6,734 bases of DNA from Alphaproteobacteria bacterium (GTDB lineage: Bacteria; Pseudomonadota; Alphaproteobacteria; Micavibrionales; Micavibrionaceae). The notes under the pieces are model-generated. The model was not told the DNA's origin, ran no database searches, and saw nothing but the letters and a program-made list of their open reading frames with translations. Positions 1 to 5,528 of this stretch are shown one piece after another; position 1 is the first letter of the stretch, and each line of letters opens with the position of its first letter. The stretch lies in the NCBI GenBank assembly GCA_023301785.1, contig JALZUF010000140.1:1-6734 (forward strand), given 5' to 3'. A program made the translations under genes and the position numbers.

Positions 1-1
1 T

Positions 2-1510
2 TTAGAGAAGCTTGATATCTTATATAGAGAAGTTAAAAACATAGCTCTTAAAGATGGAAAGCGCATTAATCAACTCTACATCTCAATTAACCCTGAATTT
101 TACGCCTCGTGTTTTCGTAACCCTGAAACCGATATTAGGGTAGGGAACGATGAGTTTCTGGGTGATGAATCTAACTCTGATTTTAATTCTAAAAAAGAGT
201 CTCATTTTTTAGAAGGGGACCTTATAAAGAAGAAATCTAAAACTAGATCTATGGGATCTAATTTTAATTCTGTTGATTTAAATGATTTGAATGAGTTAAA
301 TAAAAACATTGAGGGAATTGATAAAATAGAAGAGGCTGATACTGATAGAGAAAATGATAAACCTGTTTCTGTTGTTACCCCTTCTGTTGTTGAAAAGCAC
401 AAAGAATCACAATTAGAAAACGCCCAATACAAAACGCTAAGCACCGAGTGCGTTGAAAATGGGACAATGCATGCGGGCGGTGGCGATTCTACTGGAAAAG
501 ATGCAAATTCTAGAGTAGGGCACAATTCTTCAAAGAATAAAACGGATCTTATATTCAAACAAAAACCCTCTAGAAAACCAAAAACCTTAGATGACTTTTA
601 CCCATTAACAGAAGCAGACTGTATTGAACTACAATCAAGTTCTGGCAGGCCATTTACTAAGACGGCAATGAACGAAATACTCCAAAGCCTAGCAAGAAAA
701 GCCAAGCAAGTAATATTCTGGAGTAAGAAGGGATTCTTGGCCTATATGACTAAAGTATATGAACATGAACTAAGAGATGCAGTAAAAACATCCAGTGAAA
801 CATTTAAGATAAGATCTAATATAGATTCAGAATCTATGGAAATAGCGAAACAAGAAAAGTATTTATCAGAAATCGAATCATGCCTACAGGTAAATCCAGA
901 ATGGCATTTAAAGAAGAAGCTAGCATCGGTACTAGATAGGAGTAGAGCATATGTATTGCTAACATCTTATAAACGAATAGAGCTAGGTGAGGGTAGTGAT
1001 GCAGGAAGATGTCTATTACATATGCAGAAGCAAATATTCCTAACGCCAAATGAAAAAGAAATTATCTTAAATCAGGTAAGGGCAACGCATGAGCTAGTAG
1101 GCGAGGGTGGAAAATATAGGCAGATAGAGACAATAGAGCTAAAATATCCAGAATGGAAACCAAGTAAAAAATTGGCAGATTCAATTTTATCTTCAGAATT
1201 AAAGAAAGATACTGACGTGGACAAAAACAATCAGCAAGATCAGGGTTTGTGGAGCAAAATACGGCAGATATTCATCAAGACCGAAGGAGAATATGGAGCA
1301 GCATTAGATAATCATTGGATATCAAAGCTAGATGTAAAAATAGATGAACAAGCAAAAAAAGTGGAGTTAATGGCACCTAGTGAGTTTGTGAAGAGTTATG
1401 TAGAGGAAAAACTCTTGAAATCTATATCGTATTCAGTTGAGAAGTTAGGGTTTTCTTTTGGTGGGTGGGGTGCCCAAAAAATTAAAAAAGACACTGCACT
1501 TGCGAATTAA
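2..1510 (+). CDS. DnaA_N-domain plasmid-type replication protein, 5'-truncated by the window edge
   Basis: Frame 2 is open without a stop from base 2 to the TAA at 1508-1510. The 502 visible residues are therefore the C-terminal part of a longer protein, and the ATG at 251 is only an internal methionine. Visible residues 1-50 (including a YISINPEFYASCF stretch) look like the end of a folded domain. About residues 55-200 are a polar, acidic, low-complexity linker. A helical region follows. Residues 416-485 (bases 1247-1456) match DnaA domain I in pattern: a leading LWSKI helix, a W-I-S-K-L strand, a V-E-L-x-A-P-S-x-F-V-x-S-Y-V core and a final helix. In DnaA this domain mediates self-association and helicase loading. 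No AAA+ ATPase motif is visible, so this is not DnaA itself. From recollection, similar proteins occur on Rickettsia plasmids; a role in replication initiation is inferred. A second copy of its 3' end lies at 4660-4738. Confidence 0.75.
   Translation, partial: LEKLDILYREVKNIALKDGKRINQLYISINPEFYASCFRNPETDIRVGNDEFLGDESNSDFNSKKESHFLEGDLIKKKSKTRSMGSNFNSVDLNDLNELNKNIEGIDKIEEADTDRENDKPVSVVTPSVVEKHKESQLENAQYKTLSTECVENGTMHAGGGDSTGKDANSRVGHNSSKNKTDLIFKQKPSRKPKTLDDFYPLTEADCIELQSSSGRPFTKTAMNEILQSLARKAKQVIFWSKKGFLAYMTKVYEHELRDAVKTSSETFKIRSNIDSESMEIAKQEKYLSEIESCLQVNPEWHLKKKLASVLDRSRAYVLLTSYKRIELGEGSDAGRCLLHMQKQIFLTPNEKEIILNQVRATHELVGEGGKYRQIETIELKYPEWKPSKKLADSILSSELKKDTDVDKNNQQDQGLWSKIRQIFIKTEGEYGAALDNHWISKLDVKIDEQAKKVELMAPSEFVKSYVEEKLLKSISYSVEKLGFSFGGWGAQKIKKDTALAN
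1405..1470 (+). repeat. 66-bp direct repeat, copy 1 (inside 3' end of the DnaA_N gene)
   Basis: This segment matches 4660-4725 at 61 of 66 positions with no gaps. Homology stops abruptly on the left (1404 versus 4659) and fades after 1470. Here it codes for the end of the DnaA_N domain. Four of the five differences to the other copy are synonymous. Confidence 0.9.
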
Positions 1511-1534
1511 TTAAAAAAAACAAAGAGATGACTA

Positions 1535-1562
1535 TGGACAAAGTACAATTATTTTATATCAT
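1535..1562 (+). promoter_or_regulatory. Candidate promoter of the restriction-modification operon
   Basis: TGGACA at 1535-1540 (5/6 to the -35 consensus) is followed after 16 bp by TATCAT at 1557-1562 (5/6 to the -10 consensus). Transcription would start near 1569, giving a short leader that contains the AAGGGAG ribosome binding site of the first gene. This is a consensus match in AT-rich DNA and so only moderately convincing. Confidence 0.4.
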
Positions 1563-1576
1563 CATCATAATGATGA
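1562..1576. promoter_or_regulatory. Perfect palindrome TCATCAT-A-ATGATGA, candidate RHH operator
   Basis: Two perfect 7-bp arms are separated by a single A. The site begins at the last base of the candidate -10 box, covers the expected transcription start and touches the ribosome binding site (AAGGGAG, 1576-1582). That position suits an autorepression operator for the ribbon-helix-helix protein encoded immediately downstream. The binding itself is inferred. An ATC triplet run just upstream (1558-1566) makes part of the match cheap. Confidence 0.4.
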
Positions 1577-1591
1577 AGGGAGTTATATAAT

Positions 1592-1792
1592 ATGTTAGAT
1601 CAAAAACCTCAATCAACGTCAACACGAAGAATCACGATATCATTGCAGACGGATACTTATGCGGAATTAGAGCGTATGGCTAAGGAGCAGGATGTATCAA
1701 TAGCATGGGTGCTTAGAGCTGCTGCAAAGCGTTATATTGATGCAGGAGAGATGCCGTTAATTTCAGAAAGAACAGGCGAGGCGGGGAGTTGA
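1592..1792 (+). CDS. Ribbon-helix-helix (CopG/Arc-like) DNA-binding protein
   Basis: This 66-residue protein has the RHH fold pattern. A short basic/hydrophobic strand RRITISL (residues 12-18) is followed by helix A (about 21-33, ending at a D-V-S turn) and helix B (about 37-49, A-W-V-L-R-x-A-A-x-x-Y). Such proteins dimerise through the strand, which is inserted into the major groove. The start is supported by AAGGGAG at 1576-1582, nine bases upstream. The stop at 1790-1792 lies one base before the ATG of the nuclease-methyltransferase, so the two genes are almost certainly cotranscribed and possibly translationally coupled. The likely job is transcriptional control of the restriction-modification operon, in place of the helix-turn-helix C protein used by many such systems; this is inferred from position. 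It could instead be a plasmid-maintenance regulator or an antitoxin-like protein. No partner toxin is adjacent. Confidence 0.75.
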   Translation: MLDQKPQSTSTRRITISLQTDTYAELERMAKEQDVSIAWVLRAAAKRYIDAGEMPLISERTGEAGS

Positions 1793-1793
1793 G

Positions 1794-3653
1794 ATGAGTG
1801 AAAGAATAACTGAAGACTTTGTAAGAGAGCATTTTAAGAAGGATTTATTGTATAATCAAATTCAATTTGAAGAACAAAAATCGAAGATTCATAAGATAAA
1901 TAAGTTATTGAATAATGCTTCAAAGTCAGGAAATGGCAAAGGAAGACCTGAGTTTATTCTTTCTGGGTTTTCTGACTCAAAAGAATTAATAATTGTTGTG
2001 GAATGCAAAGCAGAGACGGCGAGGCACAAAAGCAAAACACTGAATCAGTATGCAGAATATGCCGTTGATGGAGCCTTGCTTTATTCTGACTACCTTGCAA
2101 AAGAATATGATGTATTATCTATTGCGGTTAGTGGTCAAAGGCTAGATGATTTAGAGGTGTCTCATTTTTTACAAAAAGAAGGGGGCGAAGCTCAGGAAAT
2201 ATTTGGCAAGAAACTTTTGTCAATTGCTGATTATTTAGAAGGATATCATCAGGAAGGCAAACGATATGAAGAACAAGAAAAATATGAAGAAATGTTGGCG
2301 TATTCAAAAGTTCTTAACGAGGATTTGCACAGGCTTAGAATCAAGGAAGACAAGCGTAGTTTGCTATTGAGCGGAATATTAATAGCCCTGGAGCAGGGTA
2401 GTTTTTATAAATCATATAAGAATTACACGGGAAAAAAGCTAGCGAAACAGTTAGTAGAAACGATCACGGAGCAGTTTGAGCAAGCTAATCTTCAGGAGCA
2501 GAAAAAAGAAAAATTAAAGCAGAATTATGCTTTTATTACAACTCATGATTCACTAATAGAACAAAGAAATAATTTCAACAAGAAAACCTTGGAAGATATT
2601 ATTGATGATATAGACAGAAACATAAATAGTTTTGCTAAAACATATCGGTATTATGATGTGCTAGGGCAATTTTATATTGAATTTTTGCGTTATTCAAATA
2701 GCGATAAAGGGCTTGGAATAGTGCTCACTCCGCCACATATAACTGATTTTTTTGTCAACCTTGTGAACATAAGCAAAGAAGATGTTGTGTATGATAATTG
2801 TACGGGCACAGGAGGATTTTTAGTTTCAGCCATGAAAAGGATGATAAAGGATGCGGGTGGAAATAGAGAGCTTGAGGAGAGCATAAAAGCAAATCAGCTA
2901 CATGGAGTTGAGTACCAGCCAGAAATATACCCACTTGCAGTATCTAATATGTTTTTGCATGGAGATGGGAAAAGTAATGTACTAGACGGTGATTGCTTTG
3001 ACAAGGGTATAATAGAAGAAATCAAGAAACGAGAGCCAACGGTTGGTCTTCTCAACCCGCCTTATAAATCATCAAAAAAGGATGATATAGAAGAGTTGGA
3101 ATTCATGCTTAATAATCTGGAGACTTTGCAGAAAGGCGGGAGGTGCGTTGCAATTGTACCTATGAGTTGCGTATTGGCGCAGAAAGGAGAGCGCTTAGAG
3201 TTAAAAAAGAGGTTATTAAAAAAACACACCTTGAAGGCTGTATTTTCAATGCCTAATGAGTTATTCCATAATTCCAGGGTAGGTGTTGTGACGGCGGTAT
3301 TAGTGGCAGAGGCTCACACTCCACACCCTACAAGAAACAAAGTATTGTTTGGATATTTTAAAGACGATGGTTTTGAAAAAAGAAAAAATATAGGTCGTAC
3401 TGATATATATAAGAGGTGGAAGAAAATAGAGGAAGAGTGGCTATCATTATATTATTCACCAGAGAGTAAAGCGGGTATAAGTGTTGTTAAGCAAGTAGCA
3501 GCAGAAGATGAATGGTGTGCAGAGGCGTATATGGAAACAGATTATTCCAATCTGAGCGAAGATGATTTCGTTAAGACAATAAAGAACTACGTGGCTTTTC
3601 AATTTTTGCATCAAACAGAAGGTAATAAAGATGACGTTAGTTGCATTAAATAG
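1794..3653 (+). CDS. BcgI-like type IIB restriction-modification subunit (nuclease fused to N6-adenine methyltransferase)
   Basis: The 619-residue protein has two modules. The N-terminal part (about 1-150) resembles the HsdR-N PD-(D/E)xK nuclease: P52-E53, then E70-C71-K72 at the end of a hydrophobic strand (LIIVVE). A helical connector (about 155-280) follows. The methyltransferase part (about 285-600) has a motif X-like segment G-I-V-L-T-P-P (308-314), motif I D334-N-C-T-G-T-G-G-F342 for S-adenosylmethionine binding, and the catalytic motif IV N421-P-P-Y424 of N6-adenine methylases. There is no helicase domain, so it is not a type I HsdR. Size and order match the A subunit of BcgI-like enzymes, which modify and cut using a separate specificity subunit and cleave on both sides of the site. 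A GGGGAG ribosome binding site (1783-1788) precedes the ATG. The gene overlaps the specificity gene by 23 bases. The BcgI-type assignment is inferred from architecture. Confidence 0.87.
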   Translation: MSERITEDFVREHFKKDLLYNQIQFEEQKSKIHKINKLLNNASKSGNGKGRPEFILSGFSDSKELIIVVECKAETARHKSKTLNQYAEYAVDGALLYSDYLAKEYDVLSIAVSGQRLDDLEVSHFLQKEGGEAQEIFGKKLLSIADYLEGYHQEGKRYEEQEKYEEMLAYSKVLNEDLHRLRIKEDKRSLLLSGILIALEQGSFYKSYKNYTGKKLAKQLVETITEQFEQANLQEQKKEKLKQNYAFITTHDSLIEQRNNFNKKTLEDIIDDIDRNINSFAKTYRYYDVLGQFYIEFLRYSNSDKGLGIVLTPPHITDFFVNLVNISKEDVVYDNCTGTGGFLVSAMKRMIKDAGGNRELEESIKANQLHGVEYQPEIYPLAVSNMFLHGDGKSNVLDGDCFDKGIIEEIKKREPTVGLLNPPYKSSKKDDIEELEFMLNNLETLQKGGRCVAIVPMSCVLAQKGERLELKKRLLKKHTLKAVFSMPNELFHNSRVGVVTAVLVAEAHTPHPTRNKVLFGYFKDDGFEKRKNIGRTDIYKRWKKIEEEWLSLYYSPESKAGISVVKQVAAEDEWCAEAYMETDYSNLSEDDFVKTIKNYVAFQFLHQTEGNKDDVSCIK

Positions 3654-4557
3654 GATTTTTAAAGCAAAATATGGTGGCGCATTTTCTAAAATGCCTGATT
3701 ACTCAGTTGGCAACACGCCAGTTATTAAATCACAAGGTACTAATAATGGTGTTATTGGGTATTTAGATATTAAGCCAAATTTTCATAATATAATCACCAT
3801 TGCCCGAACAGGTAGTGTTGGAGCAACTTTCTTTCACCCTTATCCATGTTATGCCACAGATGATTGTATTGTACTGGAAGCAAAGATTAAACTAACAGAA
3901 AGGCAGATGTTATTTTATGCCTATTTAATAAGAAAGGAATCAAAAAGATATAACTACAGTAGAAAGGTGACACCTAATAGATTGAATTCTACTTTAATCT
4001 TCTCTCCAGGTGATATTCCAAATTGGGTGAATAACACACCTAATCTTGATATGCCACTGAATTCTTCTATCACAGAAGCAGATATTAGTATTAACCAAAG
4101 GACATGGAAAGAATTTAAACTTAACAGTTTGTTTGAAATAACAAGAGGAAAAAGACATGTCCAGGACAATAGGATAGAAGGGGATATATTATATTTTTCA
4201 GCTTCAGAATATAACAATGGATGTACAGATAGAATTTCAAACCCTTTGTTTGTAGAAAAAAATTCTATAATATATTCAACTTTTGGTGATGTTTATTATG
4301 TCGATGGGATATTTACAGCAAGTGATGAAGTTAATATATTCAAACATGAAAGGCTAAACAAATACACTGGTTTGTTTGTGGCTACAATTATGAAGCAAAA
4401 TAAATATAAATATTCATTTGGAAGAAAAGCTTTTAAAAATAAATTCACGAAAGATAGAATTCAATTACCAGTAGATTTGCAAGATAACCCAGACTGGCAA
4501 TTTATGGAAGACTACATTAAATCTTTACCCTACAGCTCTAACCTTAAAAGCGACTAA
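3631..4557 (+). CDS. Restriction-modification specificity (S) subunit, BcgI beta-like
   Basis: This 308-residue protein consists of two similar halves, as expected for an S subunit whose two target-recognition domains each read half of a bipartite site. In half 1 (about 1-135), G-T-N-N-G-V-I-G-Y (36-44) is followed by N-I-I-T-I-A-R-T-G-S-V-G (53-64), a T-D-D strand and R-K-V-T-P-N-R. In half 2 (about 158-308), W-K-E-F-K-L-N-S-L-F-E-I-T-R-G-K (159-174) opens the domain, followed by S-E-Y-N-N-G (192-197), N-S-I-I-Y-S-T-F-G-D-V (211-221), S-D-E-V and R-K-A-F-K-N-K. Its C-terminal NPDWQFMEDYIKSLPYS segment (286-302) resembles, as I recall, the ending of BcgI-like specificity subunits. It is shorter than typical type I HsdS (about 400 residues) and close to the BcgI B subunit. 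The ATG lies inside the end of the upstream gene with AGAAGG eight bases upstream, suggesting coupled translation. The recognition sequence cannot be read from sequence. Confidence 0.87.
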   Translation: MTLVALNRIFKAKYGGAFSKMPDYSVGNTPVIKSQGTNNGVIGYLDIKPNFHNIITIARTGSVGATFFHPYPCYATDDCIVLEAKIKLTERQMLFYAYLIRKESKRYNYSRKVTPNRLNSTLIFSPGDIPNWVNNTPNLDMPLNSSITEADISINQRTWKEFKLNSLFEITRGKRHVQDNRIEGDILYFSASEYNNGCTDRISNPLFVEKNSIIYSTFGDVYYVDGIFTASDEVNIFKHERLNKYTGLFVATIMKQNKYKYSFGRKAFKNKFTKDRIQLPVDLQDNPDWQFMEDYIKSLPYSSNLKSD

Positions 4558-4659
4558 ATCAAGATAATAAATAACAAAAATATGTTCAAAATATCGCAGA
4601 GGCAGCAAAAATCATCAATAGTCTCAAACCCAAATTGTTATCTAGGAAATCAAGTTCCT
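4558..4659. other. Intergenic stretch after the specificity gene, no intact gene
   Basis: No terminator-like hairpin is visible here. On the plus strand, the frame from 4575 to the TGA at 4674-4676 reads a protein-like run (YVQNIAEAAKIINSLKPKLL, bases 4581-4640) without a start codon or ribosome binding site. It could be the tail of a lost gene or chance. A second frame from ATG 4582 runs to 4758 across the DnaA_N relic out of its frame and looks spurious. Confidence 0.3.
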
Positions 4660-4725
4660 GGAAAAACTCTTGAAATCTATATCATATTCGGTGGAGAAGT
4701 TAGAGTTCTCTTTTGGTGGGTGGGG
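4660..4725 (+). repeat. 66-bp direct repeat, copy 2 (right boundary of the restriction-modification module)
   Basis: This is the partner of 1405-1470, at a distance of 3255 bp and in the same orientation. The five mismatches fall at 4684, 4690, 4693, 4703 and 4708. The left boundary of the match is sharp. Confidence 0.9.
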
Positions 4726-4738
4726 AGCAAACATTTAA
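4660..4738 (+). pseudogene. Orphan 3' end of a second DnaA_N-type gene
   Basis: From 4661 the sequence translates as 25 residues ending at TAA 4736-4738. The first 23 match the C-terminus of the gene ending at 1510 (shared opening E-K-L-L-K-S-I-S-Y-S-V-E-K-L, shared ending F-S-F-G-G-W-G-A) with one substitution, G to E. After that the tails differ: N-I-stop here, a longer basic tail in the complete gene. Upstream of 4660 the in-frame codons meet a stop (TAG 4643-4645) and show no resemblance, so only the end of the gene survives. The mainly synonymous divergence suggests that this copy evolved as part of a working gene before it was truncated. Confidence 0.8.
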
Positions 4739-4754
4739 ACAAAAACCTTAAATA

Positions 4755-4790
4755 TTGACCTTGATTAATGGTACTATATATGGTACCATT
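4755..4790 (+). promoter_or_regulatory. Promoter and palindromic operator of the toxin-antitoxin operon
   Basis: TTGACC (4755-4760) and TATATG (4777-4782) form a plausible sigma-70 promoter with a 16-bp spacer. The -10 box is enclosed by a perfect inverted repeat: AATGGTAC at 4767-4774 and GTACCATT at 4783-4790, eight bases apart. E. coli YefM-YoeB binds palindromes with a TGTACA core over its own promoter. The TGGTAC/GTACCA arms here resemble that arrangement, so antitoxin autorepression is the natural reading. Confidence 0.65.
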
Positions 4791-4827
4791 GTGATGATTA
4801 ATTTATAATTAAAGAGAAGTTACCAAA

Positions 4828-5067
4828 ATGAGCTATTTAATTGCTAGTGAAGCTAGAAAAACCTTATATACATTAATTGATGAAGTTGCAGTAAGTCATG
4901 AACCAACTTTGATAAAAGGAAAAAGAAATACTGCGGTTTTGTTATCAGCAGAAGATTGGGACGATATACAGGAAACTTTATTAGTATCATCAGACAAAAA
5001 TCTAAGTGATTCCTTGATAAAAGGGAAGAGTACACCTTATGAAAAATGCAGTACTAAACTGGATTAG
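4828..5067 (+). CDS. yefM: Phd/YefM-family antitoxin
   Basis: This 79-residue protein fits the Phd/YefM family in length and pattern. The N-terminal DNA-binding and dimerisation fold spans about residues 1-55: start M-S-Y-L-I-A-S-E-A-R, then L-I-D-E-V, then P-T-L-I-K-G-K-R-N-T-A-V-L-L-S-A-E-D-W. A flexible polar tail from about residue 56 would wrap and neutralise the toxin. A ribosome binding site (AAGAGAAG, 4812-4819) lies eight bases before the ATG. The stop is two bases before the toxin start, giving the usual antitoxin-first operon. It should repress the operon through the palindrome at 4767-4790. The symbol is assigned by family resemblance; Phd-type naming would be equally acceptable. 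Confidence 0.85.
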   Translation: MSYLIASEARKTLYTLIDEVAVSHEPTLIKGKRNTAVLLSAEDWDDIQETLLVSSDKNLSDSLIKGKSTPYEKCSTKLD

Positions 5068-5069
5068 CA

Positions 5070-5336
5070 ATGTATACTTTATATTATACAAATGATGCTA
5101 AAAAAGATTTTAAGAAAATAAAACAATCAAATCTTAAGGTAAATTGTTTGCAATTGCTGGGTTTAGTGGAGAATAATCCATTTCAAACTCCTCCACCCTA
5201 TAAAAAACTTAAAGGTGCTTATATGGGTATGTACTCACGTAGAATTAATTTACAGCACCGTCTTTTTTACGAAGTTGATGAAGATAAAAAACGAGTTAAA
5301 GTGCTAAGAATGTGGAGTCATTATGGAGATAATTAG
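5070..5336 (+). CDS. yoeB: Txe/YoeB-family mRNA interferase toxin
   Basis: This 88-residue protein matches the YoeB/Txe toxin family, which cleaves mRNA in the ribosomal A site. The conserved core Y-S-R-R-I-N-L-Q-H-R-L-F-Y (55-67) and the C-terminal M-W-S-H-Y (81-85) are present. Aligned to E. coli YoeB without gaps through the core, R64 corresponds to catalytic R65, and H84-Y85 correspond to H83-Y84. The position of catalytic E46 is K45 here, within P-P-P-Y-K-K-L, where relatives usually read Y-E-K-L. A single GAA to AAA change would explain it. The toxin may therefore be weakened, inactive or work differently. The reading frame is otherwise intact and full length. Start ATG 5070 follows the antitoxin stop by two bases. 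The pair probably serves replicon stabilisation, which is inferred. Confidence 0.87.
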   Translation: MYTLYYTNDAKKDFKKIKQSNLKVNCLQLLGLVENNPFQTPPPYKKLKGAYMGMYSRRINLQHRLFYEVDEDKKRVKVLRMWSHYGDN

Positions 5337-5340
5337 ATAC

Positions 5341-5446
5341 CACTATTTTGTTAAAGATTTCCTCAACTAATACCAAATTCTTTAGCTAGGTTAGTTTTTT
5401 AGGGGAGTTGTCTATATTTAGATATTCATTGTAAAGCTTCAAATTT
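5341..5446 (-). pseudogene. Decayed helix-turn-helix gene fragment
   Basis: On the minus strand, bases 5398-5366 read K-T-N-L-A-K-E-F-G-I-S, a typical first half of a helix-turn-helix. It is followed by TGA and then G-N-L (5362-5354). Removing one A from the next codons gives L-Y-K-I-V, the expected second half. Upstream, an overlapping frame (5438-5391) reads protein-like L-Y-N-E-Y-L-N-I-D-N-S-P-K-K-L-T. The pattern suits a gene broken by at least two frameshifts and a stop, probably a transposase or recombinase DNA-binding domain. The evidence is a short motif only, and the region also overlaps a candidate terminator. Confidence 0.35.
5365..5400 (+). terminator. Candidate rho-independent terminator after the toxin gene
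   Basis: AACTAA(TA)CC at 5365-5374 can pair with GGTTAGTT at 5389-5396, with a two-base bulge and a loop of about 14 bases. A run of six T residues ends at 5400. It lies 29 bases after the toxin stop. The stem is AT-rich and weak. Confidence 0.4.
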
Positions 5447-5447
5447 A

Positions 5448-5458
5448 ATCTGACAGAG
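5448..5458 (+). repeat. Left terminal inverted repeat of the IS
   Basis: ATCTGACAGAG is matched perfectly by the reverse complement of 6633-6643. Similarity continues inward only at scattered bases. Confidence 0.75.
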
Positions 5459-5528
5459 TTGTAAAAAGAAAGTAATCTATTCGTAAGTTGAATATATTGC
5501 ATTTAACCACTTAAACAAGAGATTAAAA

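Noticed and set aside
251..251. ATG at 251 as the true start of the DnaA_N gene
   Set aside because: The frame is open all the way to the left edge with protein-like codons, and there is no good ribosome binding site in front of 251. The gene is cut by the window, not started here.
202..558. 118-codon open frame on the minus strand opposite the DnaA_N gene
   Set aside because: It lies fully antisense to a well-supported coding frame, has no recognisable domain, and its serine/phenylalanine-rich composition mirrors the acidic, lysine-rich linker on the other strand.
1534..1590. 18-codon hydrophobic leader peptide ending two bases before the RHH start
   Set aside because: AAAGAG at 1522-1527 is well spaced from ATG 1534, but the run overlaps the candidate promoter and palindrome and the Ile/Met string comes from an ATC/ATG triplet run. 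A transcript starting near 1569 would not include it.
3218..3224. A7 tract in the methyltransferase gene as a phase-variation switch
   Set aside because: Runs of six or seven A are frequent by chance in DNA this AT-rich, and nothing else suggests slippage control.
4582..4758. 58-codon open frame running across the second repeat copy
   Set aside because: It reads the relic out of the DnaA_N frame, lacks a ribosome binding site and has no family resemblance.
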